NCBI GenBank assembly: GCA_016201065.1 | Contig: JACQDL010000047.1 | Span: forward strand, 62,001 to 126,000 | DNA from: Actinomycetota bacterium | GTDB taxonomy: Bacteria; Actinomycetota; Actinomycetes; Mycobacteriales; JACQDL01 | DNA length: 64,000 nucleotides | Direction: 5' to 3' | In this document: positions 9,582 through 17,288 of the stretch, piece by piece | Layout of the letters: each line of letters starts with the position of its first letter | How positions within the stretch are numbered: the stretch's first letter is position 1 | Translations under genes and position numbers: made by a program | Notes under the pieces: model-generated | The model's database searches: none | What the model was told of the DNA's origin: nothing | Seen by the model: the letters and a program-made list of their open reading frames with translations, nothing else

Positions 9582-10909
9582 CCACCCGGTCCGGGGTCGC
9601 CCCGGACGGGGTGGTGGTCACCGGTCTGGGTGTGGTCTGCCCGACCGGTGCGGACGTAGACGGCTTCGCCGCGGCGCTGCGGGCCGGGGTGAGCGGGATC
9701 GGGCTGCGCCCGGCCACCGTCGACGGCGAGGCACCGGGGATGCGTCCCAGGCTGGTGGCCGACCTGCGTGGCTTCGACCTGCCCGGCCGGTTGGCGGGAC
9801 TGCCGCAGCTGCCCGAGACGACGCGGCGCGCCGCGGCGCGGGTGGCGGGCCGCTCCCCGCTGGCCATCCAGGCCGGCGTCGCCGCGGCGGTGGAGTCCTG
9901 GCTGGCCGCCGGCCTGCACCGGGCCGAGCTGCCCGGTGAGCGGGTCGGGATCGTGGTTGCCGGGCACAACCTCACCGGAGCGCTCGCCGAGCGGGCGCGG
10001 GCCGGCTATCAGGCGAGTCCAGCGCACCTGCCTGGCCGGTTCGCGCTGTGGTACCTGGACACCGATCATGTGGGCTCGATCAGCCAGATTCTCGGCATCA
10101 CGGGGGAGGGGTACACCGTCGGTGGTGCCTCCGCCAGCGGCAACGTCGCGATCATCAACGCCGCCCGGCTGGTGGCCGGTGGGGAGCTCGACGCCTGCCT
10201 CGTGGTGGGGGCGTTGACCGCGTTGTCGGCGATGGAGGCGCAGGCGTTTCACAACCTCGGCGCGATGGCCGGCGCGGCGGGCGCGGACGGCCCGCAGCAG
10301 CGGTGCCGCCCGTTCGACACCCGCCGGGAGGGGTTCGTTCCCGGGGAGGCGGCCGGCTGCCTGGTGCTGGAGTCGGCCGGCTCGGCCGCCAGGCGCGGCG
10401 CCGAGCCGCTGGCGCGGGTGGCCGGGTACGCCGCCCGGCTGGCCGGCACCAGCCTGCCCGAACCGGACCTACGGGGCGAGGTCGGGGTGATGACCGAGGC
10501 GTTGCGCCGGGCCGAGCTGATCCCCGCGGAGGTGGACTACGTCAACGCCCACGGCACCGGGTCGCCGCTGGGCGACGATGTGGAGGCCGCCGCGTTGCGC
10601 GCGGTGTTCGGCCCGGACCGGCCGGGACCGTGGATCAACTCGACGAAGGCCCTGATCGGCCACTGCCTGTGCGCGGCTGGCGTCGTCGAGGCGATCGCCG
10701 CCGTGGTCCAGATGCGCGGCGGGTTCGTGCACGCCAACCCCAACCTCGACGAGTCGATCGCGCCGGACCTGCGCCTGGTCGGCCGCCGGGCCGAGCCGGC
10801 AGAGGTGCGGGTGGCGGTGTCCAACGGGTTTGGCTTCGGCGGCTTCAACACCAGCGTGGTCCTCACCAGCACGACCGGCCGGGGCCGGCCGTCGGCGGCT
10901 CGGCGGTGA
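9578..10909 (+). CDS. Decarboxylating ketosynthase with Cys-to-Ser active site (HMGS-cassette KS)
   Basis: 443 residues with a complete KS fold. The nucleophile elbow reads GGASASGNVA, so the position that is Cys in condensing enzymes is Ser. Both catalytic His motifs remain (NAHGTGSPLGDD and ALIGHCLCAAG) and the C-terminal GFGFGGFN loop is intact. Stand-alone KS proteins with this change occur in HMG-CoA-synthase cassettes, where they decarboxylate malonyl-ACP to acetyl-ACP and do not condense. The gene overlaps the preceding ACP, its likely partner, and the following thioesterase. It is not part of the leinamycin cluster as I know it. Confidence 0.88.
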   Translation: MTTRSGVAPDGVVVTGLGVVCPTGADVDGFAAALRAGVSGIGLRPATVDGEAPGMRPRLVADLRGFDLPGRLAGLPQLPETTRRAAARVAGRSPLAIQAGVAAAVESWLAAGLHRAELPGERVGIVVAGHNLTGALAERARAGYQASPAHLPGRFALWYLDTDHVGSISQILGITGEGYTVGGASASGNVAIINAARLVAGGELDACLVVGALTALSAMEAQAFHNLGAMAGAAGADGPQQRCRPFDTRREGFVPGEAAGCLVLESAGSAARRGAEPLARVAGYAARLAGTSLPEPDLRGEVGVMTEALRRAELIPAEVDYVNAHGTGSPLGDDVEAAALRAVFGPDRPGPWINSTKALIGHCLCAAGVVEAIAAVVQMRGGFVHANPNLDESIAPDLRLVGRRAEPAEVRVAVSNGFGFGGFNTSVVLTSTTGRGRPSAARR

Positions 10910-11679
10910 CCGCGGGCTGGTTCGGTGGGGACGCGGGGGTGCGGGCCGAGGAGGCGGAGCTCCGGCTGTTCTGCTTCCCGCACGCGGGCGGCGGGGCGGC
11001 GTTCTTCCGGCCCTGGCGGCAGCGGCTCGCCCCGGAGCTGGACGTACGGACGATCGTGCTGCCCGGCCGGGAGGCTCGGGTGCGGGAGGCGCCCTACCGG
11101 CGGGTCGAGCAGCTGCTCGGTCCCGTGTGCGAGGCGCTGGAGCCGTTGTTGGACCGGCCGTACGCGCTGCTGGGGCACAGCCTCGGCGCGATCGTGGCCT
11201 TCGAGGTGGCCCGGCGGCTGGTCACCGGCGGCGCCCCGGCGCCGAGGTGCCTGCTGGTGTCCGGCCGGCGGTCGCCCCGCGCCCCGCGGCTGCGCCGACG
11301 GTACTCGGCGCTGCCGGACATGCAGTTCCTGGCCGCCATCGGTGAGCTGGGTGGAACTCCGCCGGAGGTGCTCGCCGAGCCGCAGCTGGTGCGGATGCTG
11401 CTGCCGGCGCTGCGCGCCGACTTCGAGATCAACGAGTCCTACCAGGTGGGAGCCGGCCCGCTGCTGCGGTGCCCGGTGATCGCCTACGCGGGGCGGGACG
11501 ACCCTGAGGTCGACCCCGGGGAGCTGGTGGAGTGGCACGAGGCGACCTCCGGCGAGTTCGCCCTGCGCCTGTTCGACGGTGGTCACTTCTACCTGCGGGG
11601 TGGCCGACCGGACGTGGTGGCGTGTGTTCGGCAGGATCTGTGGCGTTGCCTCGACCGCCCCCAGGAGAGGTCCGGATGA
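10906..11679 (+). CDS. Type II thioesterase (LnmN-like position)
   Basis: 257 residues, GTG start at 10906 overlapping the KS stop. It has the usual features of discrete editing thioesterases: FCFPHAGGGAAFF near the N-terminus with the oxyanion-hole region, catalytic Ser92 in GHSLGA, an Asp in AGRDDPEV and His in GGHFYL. Such enzymes hydrolyse wrong or stalled acyl groups from carrier proteins. In the leinamycin cluster a type II thioesterase also follows the K-L-M genes. Translational coupling on both sides makes it part of the PKS operon. Confidence 0.92.
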   Translation: MTAGWFGGDAGVRAEEAELRLFCFPHAGGGAAFFRPWRQRLAPELDVRTIVLPGREARVREAPYRRVEQLLGPVCEALEPLLDRPYALLGHSLGAIVAFEVARRLVTGGAPAPRCLLVSGRRSPRAPRLRRRYSALPDMQFLAAIGELGGTPPEVLAEPQLVRMLLPALRADFEINESYQVGAGPLLRCPVIAYAGRDDPEVDPGELVEWHEATSGEFALRLFDGGHFYLRGGRPDVVACVRQDLWRCLDRPQERSG

Positions 11680-12257
11680 CCGGTGCCCACACTGTCCCGA
11701 CCGAGCCACCCGCCACCACGCAGGTGGCCCTGCTGCGCGGCATCAACACCGGCCGCAGCCAGCGAATGACCATGGGCCAGCTGCGGGAGGTGTTCGCCGC
11801 CGTCGGCCTGCCGGCGGCACGGACCTTCCTGCAGAGCGGCAACGTTCTCTTCGGCGCCGCCCCGGCCGAGGTCGATCCGCTCCGGGAAAGGCTCGAACGG
11901 GCGATCACCGAGCGGCTCGGCCTGACCGTCGCGGTGGTCGTGCGCTCGGCCGGGGCGTTGGCCGAGACCGTCGCGCGCAGCCCGCTCGCCGGCCGCGAGG
12001 CCGATCCGCAGCGGTACCTCGTCGCGTTCTGCTCGCACGCTCCGGAGCCCGACCGGGTACGCGCGGTGACACCCGAGGGCTTCCTGGGCGTCGAGTACGC
12101 CGTGCGGGGCCGGGAGATCTACCTGTGGTGCCCCGCCGGGGTGCGGATGACGGCACTGACCCAGGACCTGTGGGAGAAGCGGCTGCAGCTGACGGCGACC
12201 ACCCGGAACTGGAACACGGTGCGGCGGTTGGCCGCGCTGGCCGCCGCTCACTTGTGA
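11676..12257 (+). CDS. DUF1697 family protein
   Basis: 193 residues, ATG at 11676 overlapping the thioesterase stop (ATGA) with AGGAGAGG just upstream. The DUF1697 signature is clear: VALLRGINTGR near residue 20, FLQSGNVLF in the middle and LWEKRLQLTATTRNWNTV near the C-terminus. The family has no agreed biochemical role; it is normally a stand-alone housekeeping-like gene. Here it is the last gene of the PKS operon by coupling, which is unusual. Its 3' end overlaps the convergent AMP-ligase gene by 10 bases (12248-12257). Confidence 0.9.
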   Translation: MTGAHTVPTEPPATTQVALLRGINTGRSQRMTMGQLREVFAAVGLPAARTFLQSGNVLFGAAPAEVDPLRERLERAITERLGLTVAVVVRSAGALAETVARSPLAGREADPQRYLVAFCSHAPEPDRVRAVTPEGFLGVEYAVRGREIYLWCPAGVRMTALTQDLWEKRLQLTATTRNWNTVRRLAALAAAHL

Positions 12258-13720
12258 GTGGTCAGCGCGTCGACGTGCTCGACCCGCACGGACCGGGGTC
12301 GCTCCGCGGCGAGCAGGAAGCCACCCATTGCCGCGTGGAGCTGCCGGCCGGCAGCGCCCGGGTCACCGGTCACCGTGACATCCAGGTCATAGTGGGTGGT
12401 GCCGCCGTCGCCCGCACCGACCCGGGTGGCGCACGAGACCACCCCGGGTTGGTCCTGGACGAACCGGCGAACGGCGGCCAGGCACACCTTCTCGCCACCG
12501 AGCACGACGAAGTCGGAGATCCGCGACTGGAAGAACAGGTACCCGTCCTCGTCGATGCGGAACAGGTCACCGGTGGCGAGGACGCCAGGAGCGACCAGGT
12601 TCCGGTCCGCCGGCCCGTCACCCGCGCTCATGCCGACCCGGCGCAGCATCGCGGTGTCGGTGCGCACCAGCAGCTCGCCCGCGCCGTCCCCGGTGCCGGG
12701 CGTGGCACGCAGCGCGGCCGACACGCCCCGGAGCGGCGCGCCGACCGACGCGTGCCGGCGGGCCGGCTCGGCGTGCGCGGCCAGGGTGGACACCCGTGGC
12801 CCGGCCTCGGTGAGCCCGTAGGTGAGGTAGAGCTCGAGCCAGCGGTGCCTGGCGAGCAGGGCGGCGACCTCCGCCGGCCGGCTGGCGTCCCCGCCGACGG
12901 TCAGCATCCGCAGGCCGCGCGGTAGCCGGTCGGTGCCGGCCAGCAGCAGCCGGGTGAGCGGGGGCGTCAGCGAGGAGGAGGTCACCCGATGTTCGGTGAG
13001 CCTGGCCAGGTAGCCGGCCGGGGTGAACGGTGGTCCCGACAGGATCAGCCGACCGCCGGTGACCAGCGCCGCCATCGCCTGGGCGACCAGTGCGAAGCTG
13101 TAGTGCAGGGGGAGGCTGACCAGGATCGAGTCGCCGGCCCGCAGGCCGACGGACTCGGCGTGCCGGCGGGCGTTGCGGACCAGCGACGCCACCGGGTGCA
13201 GGCAGGCGCTGAACGGACCGGACGTGCCGGAGGTGAGCAGCAGCGTGGTGCCGGGTGGGTAGCCGGCCGGGTAGCCGGCTGGGTCCGGCGGTCGCCGCAG
13301 CAGGGCCGGGACGCCGGCCAGCGACGTCAGATGCCCACCGCCGAGCCGGCCGGGATCGGCCCGCTGGCCCATGACGGCGGCGGCGCCGAAACGCGCCGCC
13401 AGCGTCCGCACCCGCAGCGCCGGTGTCGCGGCGGAGACCGGCATCGGCACCAGCCCGGCGAGCAGCGCGGCGAAGTAGTGGTGCAGCATCCGCAGCCCGT
13501 TGGGCATGGCGAGAACGATCGGGGAGCCGGGCGGCACGCCGAGTGCGCCCCAGCCAGCGGCGGTCTCGACGACCGGTGGCAGACCCACCGGGTCCACCGG
13601 GTCCACCGGGCCCGGCCGGTCGGCGTCGGTCGAGCGGGCCAGCAGGGCGTCGACCAGCTCCGGGTGAAACGGCAACCCGTGCGGTCCGGCCGGGTCGGGT
13701 CCCCGGTGGCAGAGGCTCAT
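12248..13720 (-). CDS. Adenylate-forming acyl ligase (acyl-CoA or acyl-ACP ligase)
   Basis: 490 residues of the ANL superfamily. The nucleotide motif reads LLLTSGTSGPFSA, so the usual Lys of TSGTTGxPK is absent. The A5 region is LTYGLTEAG and the A7/A8 region is TGDLFRIDEDGYLFFQSRISDFV. The protein ends in LTTHK, so the last residue sits about where the catalytic A10 lysine is expected and nothing follows it. ATG 13720 overlaps the stop of the upstream gene (ATGA). As last gene of the hydrolase-ACP-KS-KS-like operon it probably loads a carboxylic acid onto the operon's ACP or CoA. Substrate unknown. It overlaps the DUF1697 gene tail to tail. Confidence 0.85.
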   Translation of the reverse strand: MSLCHRGPDPAGPHGLPFHPELVDALLARSTDADRPGPVDPVDPVGLPPVVETAAGWGALGVPPGSPIVLAMPNGLRMLHHYFAALLAGLVPMPVSAATPALRVRTLAARFGAAAVMGQRADPGRLGGGHLTSLAGVPALLRRPPDPAGYPAGYPPGTTLLLTSGTSGPFSACLHPVASLVRNARRHAESVGLRAGDSILVSLPLHYSFALVAQAMAALVTGGRLILSGPPFTPAGYLARLTEHRVTSSSLTPPLTRLLLAGTDRLPRGLRMLTVGGDASRPAEVAALLARHRWLELYLTYGLTEAGPRVSTLAAHAEPARRHASVGAPLRGVSAALRATPGTGDGAGELLVRTDTAMLRRVGMSAGDGPADRNLVAPGVLATGDLFRIDEDGYLFFQSRISDFVVLGGEKVCLAAVRRFVQDQPGVVSCATRVGAGDGGTTHYDLDVTVTGDPGAAGRQLHAAMGGFLLAAERPRSVRVEHVDALTTHK

Positions 13721-14328
13721 CCGGTGACCTGCCTCGGATCGGGTAGCAGCAGCCGCCGGAGCTGGTGCAGCAGCAGCTGGCGGACCGCGTGCGGCACAAT
13801 CCGGTCCTGCGCGCAGGCGGCCGCGGCGAGCACCACGCACCGCACCGACTCCCGCCCACCGATCACGTGGTGGGTGGCGACCACCACGTGACTGGCGTGA
13901 CCGGCGACCAGCCATGACACCGCCACCGTGGCGGCGACCGGCACCGCGTCCCAGGGGTCCATGGCCAGCAGCAGGCTGGGGCCGCGCAGCCGGCGGGTGA
14001 GGCAGCTCAGGCCGGCGAGGACGGCCGGGTTGCCGCCGGCGAAGCGCAGCGGCGAGATCACCCCGCGGGCGGCCCCCTGCCGCAGCGCGTCGATGGTGCG
14101 GGTGGTACCCACGCTGCCGGCGACCAGCATCGCGACGTCATCGGCAGGGTCGGGCAGGGTGACCTGACCGGACTCCAGCGCGCCGTCGAGGGCGGCGGCG
14201 ACCAGCCAGGCGGCCGGATCGGCGTAGAACGCCGGCGCGTTGCGGGACAGCGCGCCTGGATCGGTCACCTCCCGCCGTGCGAAACCCACGACCCGCGCCA
14301 CCTCACCGGCCGCCACCTCACCCGTCAT
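13717..14328 (-). CDS. Half-length ketosynthase-like pseudoenzyme
   Basis: About 203 residues from ATG 14328 (GTG 14337 is an alternative). The middle, SPLRFAGGNPAVLAGL then RRLRGPSLLLAMDP then AGHASHVVVATHH, follows the N-terminal half of a ketosynthase (xGPxLTVxxAC...GxADxVLxGG). Where the active Cys should be there is Asp/Pro, and the C-terminal half with the His motifs is absent. It is roughly half the usual 400 residues. Coupling to the ligase (ATGA) and closeness to the FabF-like KS suggest a non-catalytic partner comparable to a chain-length factor. The two starts lie in a duplicated stretch (GGTGACCACGATGA repeated), which makes the choice uncertain. Confidence 0.6.
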   Translation of the reverse strand: MTGEVAAGEVARVVGFARREVTDPGALSRNAPAFYADPAAWLVAAALDGALESGQVTLPDPADDVAMLVAGSVGTTRTIDALRQGAARGVISPLRFAGGNPAVLAGLSCLTRRLRGPSLLLAMDPWDAVPVAATVAVSWLVAGHASHVVVATHHVIGGRESVRCVVLAAAACAQDRIVPHAVRQLLLHQLRRLLLPDPRQVTG

Positions 14329-14349
14329 CGTGGTCACCCCTCATCGTGG

Positions 14350-15498
14350 TCACCCTGGTCCTTCGAGGAGCAGGCAGGTCGTGAAGCCACCGAAGCCGAG
14401 CGTCAGCGACAGGCCGAGCCGGCCGTGGATCGGCAGCGGCCCGCCGACCGTCAGCGGCAGCGGGAATCCGGGCATCGGTGACCCAAGACCGGCCGTCGGG
14501 GGCGCCACCCGCGCGGCGAGCGCGAGCACCACGCTCACCGCCTCGATCGCGCCGGTCGCCCCCAGACTGTGCCCCAGCGCGCCCTTGGTGCCGAACACGA
14601 CCGGTGGTTGCGGCACCGCCCCGAACAGTCGGCCCAGACCCCGGCACTCCACCGCGTCGTTGCGGGCGGTGCCGGTCGCGTGTGCGCTGATCACGCCGAC
14701 CTCGCTGGCCTCCCGGCCGGCCGCTGCCAGGCACCGGCGTACCGCGAGGACCAGGCCGTCTGCCGTCTCGTCCGGGGCGGTCAGGCCCGCGGCCTCGTTG
14801 GCCGCACCGGCCCCGCACAGCCTGGCGCGGACGGTGGCGCCACGCCGGCGGGCGGAGGCGGCCGACTCCAGCACGAGGAACGCCGCGCCTTCGCCCAGGG
14901 TCATCCCGTCGTGCTCGGCGTCGAAGGGGCGTGCCGCCCGCGAGCTCATCGTGCCGAGCGCGCTGTGCCCCAGCCTCTTGGCGAGGGTGACGGTGTCGGC
15001 ACCACCGGCGACCGCGATCGGGGTGGCGCCGGCGCGTACCAGCTCGGCCGCCACGGCCAGCGCGTCGGATCCGGCGGAGCAGGCGGTGCTCACGCAGACC
15101 GGGGGGTGCGGGTGGCCGAGTACGCCGGCCGCGGTGCGGGCCCAGGTGTCCAGCGGGTCCGCACGGGCGTCATCCAGCACCGCGCCGAAGCTGGTGCCGA
15201 GCACGAGCCTGGTGTCGGGATCGTCGGGGGCCAGGCCGGCATCCCGGCAGGCTCGGGTGAGGGTGTCGGTGGTCAGCGCGACCAGCCGGTCGGTGGGCGG
15301 CAGGCTGGGATCGACCGACCCGGCCACGCCGGCGAGGTCGCAGCTCAGCGGATGTGGTGCGGGCAGGGTGCGCAGTCCCCGCTCACCGGCGACCAGCCGG
15401 CGCCACACCTGGTCAAGACCGGTGCCCAGCGGCGTCGCCCAGGCCACGCCGGTGATCACGACGTCGTCCGGCGGGCCGAGGGTTCCCAGGGTTCCCAC
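14350..15498 (-). CDS. Discrete FabF-like beta-ketoacyl synthase
   Basis: 382 residues, complete KS with Cys in CVSTACSAGSDAL, His in SAHATGTARND and His in GALGHSLGATGA; the C-terminal LGFGGFTTCLL loop is present. So it should condense, unlike the Ser-type KS of the forward operon. The GTG start at 15498 lies 11 bases after the ACP stop but has no convincing Shine-Dalgarno, so it may depend on coupling. It is followed by the half-KS protein. Discrete KS plus ACP plus AMP-ligase suggests extension of an activated acid by one or a few ketide units. Confidence 0.88.
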   Translation of the reverse strand: MGTLGTLGPPDDVVITGVAWATPLGTGLDQVWRRLVAGERGLRTLPAPHPLSCDLAGVAGSVDPSLPPTDRLVALTTDTLTRACRDAGLAPDDPDTRLVLGTSFGAVLDDARADPLDTWARTAAGVLGHPHPPVCVSTACSAGSDALAVAAELVRAGATPIAVAGGADTVTLAKRLGHSALGTMSSRAARPFDAEHDGMTLGEGAAFLVLESAASARRRGATVRARLCGAGAANEAAGLTAPDETADGLVLAVRRCLAAAGREASEVGVISAHATGTARNDAVECRGLGRLFGAVPQPPVVFGTKGALGHSLGATGAIEAVSVVLALAARVAPPTAGLGSPMPGFPLPLTVGGPLPIHGRLGLSLTLGFGGFTTCLLLEGPG

Positions 15499-15509
15499 CG
15501 GCGTCGCGG

Positions 15510-15791
15510 CTAGGCCCGCTCGGCCGGCGCTGCCGGGTGGGCGCTGCCCGCCAGCAGCCGCTCCACCAGCTCGCGCACGGACCGGATCGTGGCGAAGTTG
15601 TCCGGGGTGAAGTCGTCATTGGTGATCTTGACATCGAAGGCCTGCTGGCACTGCACCCGCAGTTCGACGAAGCCGAGGGAGTCCAGGCCGAAGACGTCCC
15701 GGAGGCTGTCGTCGTCGTTCATCGACTCGACCGGGACCTCCACGAAGATGTCGTCGACGAGGATGCGCCGTACGGTTTCGCTGACGGTCAT
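15510..15791 (-). CDS. Discrete acyl carrier protein of the reverse operon
   Basis: 93 residues, ATG at 15791 overlapping the upstream hydrolase stop. The phosphopantetheine site is FGLDSLGFVEL, with the acidic helix II surface normal for type II ACPs, and a C-terminal Ala/Pro-rich tail. This is the likely acyl carrier for the adjacent KS and ligase. Its LDSL sequence separates it from the ADS/ANS donor ACPs of the forward operon, so the two systems probably keep their acyl chains apart. Confidence 0.92.
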   Translation of the reverse strand: MTVSETVRRILVDDIFVEVPVESMNDDDSLRDVFGLDSLGFVELRVQCQQAFDVKITNDDFTPDNFATIRSVRELVERLLAGSAHPAAPAERA

Positions 15792-16645
15792 CACAGCACC
15801 CTTCTCGGGACGGGGACGGGGGCGTCGACGGGTCGGGCCAGCAGCGCGTCGACAGCCCGTGCGACCTGGTCGTGACGCATGAGATCGGAGTGCGGCACGT
15901 CGTAGAACGTCACCGCGCGTACCAGCCCGGCTCGGTCGGCCGCCGGAAGCAGGTGCAGCCCGAATCCCGGTGTGGCCGAGTTCAGTGCCGGGGCCTCCCG
16001 CCACCTCGGGCGTGGGTCGAGCTGGGCGGCGCCCGCCAGCCAGTGCAGGTACCCGATGACCAGGTCGGCGAGGTCGCTGGCGGCCTGCCCGGAATGTCCG
16101 GTCCGGCCGAGCGCCGGTTGCAGGACCTCGCGAACGTAGCCGCCGAGCCGGCGGGCCAGCTCCAGCGGCCCCGGGGAGGTGGTCGCGATGTCCAGCAGGG
16201 CGCGGCGGGCGTGCCCGGCGTCCTCCTCGGCGAACGCAGGCGTCAGCCGGGTGAGCCAGCCCTGGACGTGCTCGACCTGCATGTACGGCTTGACCACGCC
16301 CGGATCGAGCAGGACCAGCCGCGGTTCGGCCTGCCAGCGGCTGGCGCGCTCGGCCAGCGCGGCGGCGTACACCCCACCGCCGCAGAAACCGATCACCGCA
16401 CGCACCCGCAACCCGCTGTCCTTCAGGTCGCGTGCCCACCGGTCCACCTGGTCGTGGCCGGTCATGCCCTGTTCGGTGCCGTACGGCGCGGGAGCCGTCT
16501 CCCAGATGTTGACCTCGGTTGCCAACCGTTCGACCAGGTCGTGGAATGTCGCGGTCGTTCGCCCCGTCGCAGCGAAGTCCGCGGTCAGCACCAGCTCGTC
16601 GCTGGCCGCGGTCCGTAACACCAGGCTGGCGGCGGGCGTCGGCAT
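15791..16645 (-). CDS. Alpha/beta-hydrolase with cysteine at the nucleophile elbow
   Basis: 284 residues starting at ATG 16645 behind GAAAGGAC. The fold is seen in RAVIGFCGGGVYAAALAE, LVLLDPG and the C-terminal DVPHSDLMRH that should give the catalytic His. The elbow is GFCGG, so the nucleophile would be Cys where lipases and thioesterases have Ser; dienelactone-hydrolase relatives use Cys at this place. First gene of the minus-strand operon, so it defines the promoter region shared with the SnoaL-like gene. A role in acyl transfer or hydrolysis on the operon's ACP is inferred from context only. Confidence 0.75.
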   Translation of the reverse strand: MPTPAASLVLRTAASDELVLTADFAATGRTTATFHDLVERLATEVNIWETAPAPYGTEQGMTGHDQVDRWARDLKDSGLRVRAVIGFCGGGVYAAALAERASRWQAEPRLVLLDPGVVKPYMQVEHVQGWLTRLTPAFAEEDAGHARRALLDIATTSPGPLELARRLGGYVREVLQPALGRTGHSGQAASDLADLVIGYLHWLAGAAQLDPRPRWREAPALNSATPGFGLHLLPAADRAGLVRAVTFYDVPHSDLMRHDQVARAVDALLARPVDAPVPVPRRVL

Positions 16646-16709
16646 GCGCGCTGTCCTTTCGTCGCGGGTCGGGACGCGCTGTACACACTGTGCCGCCGGC
16701 GCGGCCGCG

Positions 16710-16827
16710 GTCTGCTCAGTTGTGAGCGGCGGGCGATGCGACCAAGGCTGGACCCGACGTATGTCACGGGGCGAGATCGTGCGGTCCACCAGGGCCGGTC
16801 GAGTGTCTGCGTCATCTTGAGCAGACC
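16710..16827. promoter_or_regulatory. Divergent control region with a 10-bp inverted repeat
   Basis: The 255 bases between the hydrolase (start 16645) and the SnoaL-like gene (start 16901) hold no gene. GGTCTGCTCA at 16710-16719 is matched exactly by TGAGCAGACC at 16818-16827. Each half faces one of the two divergent units, so they may be binding sites for the cluster regulator. No promoter hexamers are convincing. Confidence 0.4.
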
Positions 16828-16900
16828 CGGCGGGGTGCCATTTACCACAGTGGTCGCCGTGGCCACCGGGAGCCACACCCTGACCGGCCAGGAGGCACCC

Positions 16901-17257
16901 GTGAGCGAGATGCCCGAACTGCACCCCGTGTTCGCCAGGCAGATCCAGGCACTGATGACCAAGGACTTCGACTCCCTCATGGAGACCTACCACCCCGACA
17001 TCGTGTCGATGCAGTTCCAGGGGCCGATCCGGGGCCGGCAGGCGTCGCGGGAGCTCCTGACGAAGTACCAGAGCCTCAGTCCGGAGTTCGTGACGGTGAA
17101 CGAGTACGTTCACAACGAGGACATGATCATGACTCGCACCACGATGAGGGTCAAGGGCGAGGAGGTGGTCGCCTTCGGTGCCTACGTGATCAAGGACGGC
17201 ATGATCTGGCGGCAGTTCGGCTGTGATGAGGGTGGCGTCCGAGACTGGTGGGCGTGA
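16901..17257 (+). CDS. SnoaL-like / NTF2-fold protein
   Basis: 118 residues. GTG 16901 is chosen for the GGAGG six bases upstream; an upstream extension would cross the divergent promoter region. The sequence has the cone-shaped NTF2/SnoaL plan: an N-terminal helix (FARQIQALMTKDFDSLMETYHPD), the GPIRGRQASRELL segment, and a terminal strand GAYVIKDGMIWRQFGC. Family members are cyclases, isomerases or ligand-binding proteins. It is the first of three co-directional tailoring-type genes beside the PKS operons. The reaction cannot be told from sequence. Confidence 0.75.
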   Translation: MSEMPELHPVFARQIQALMTKDFDSLMETYHPDIVSMQFQGPIRGRQASRELLTKYQSLSPEFVTVNEYVHNEDMIMTRTTMRVKGEEVVAFGAYVIKDGMIWRQFGCDEGGVRDWWA

Positions 17258-17288
17258 CGGTCGCGGGCCGGGGCGGTGGACGTGGCGT

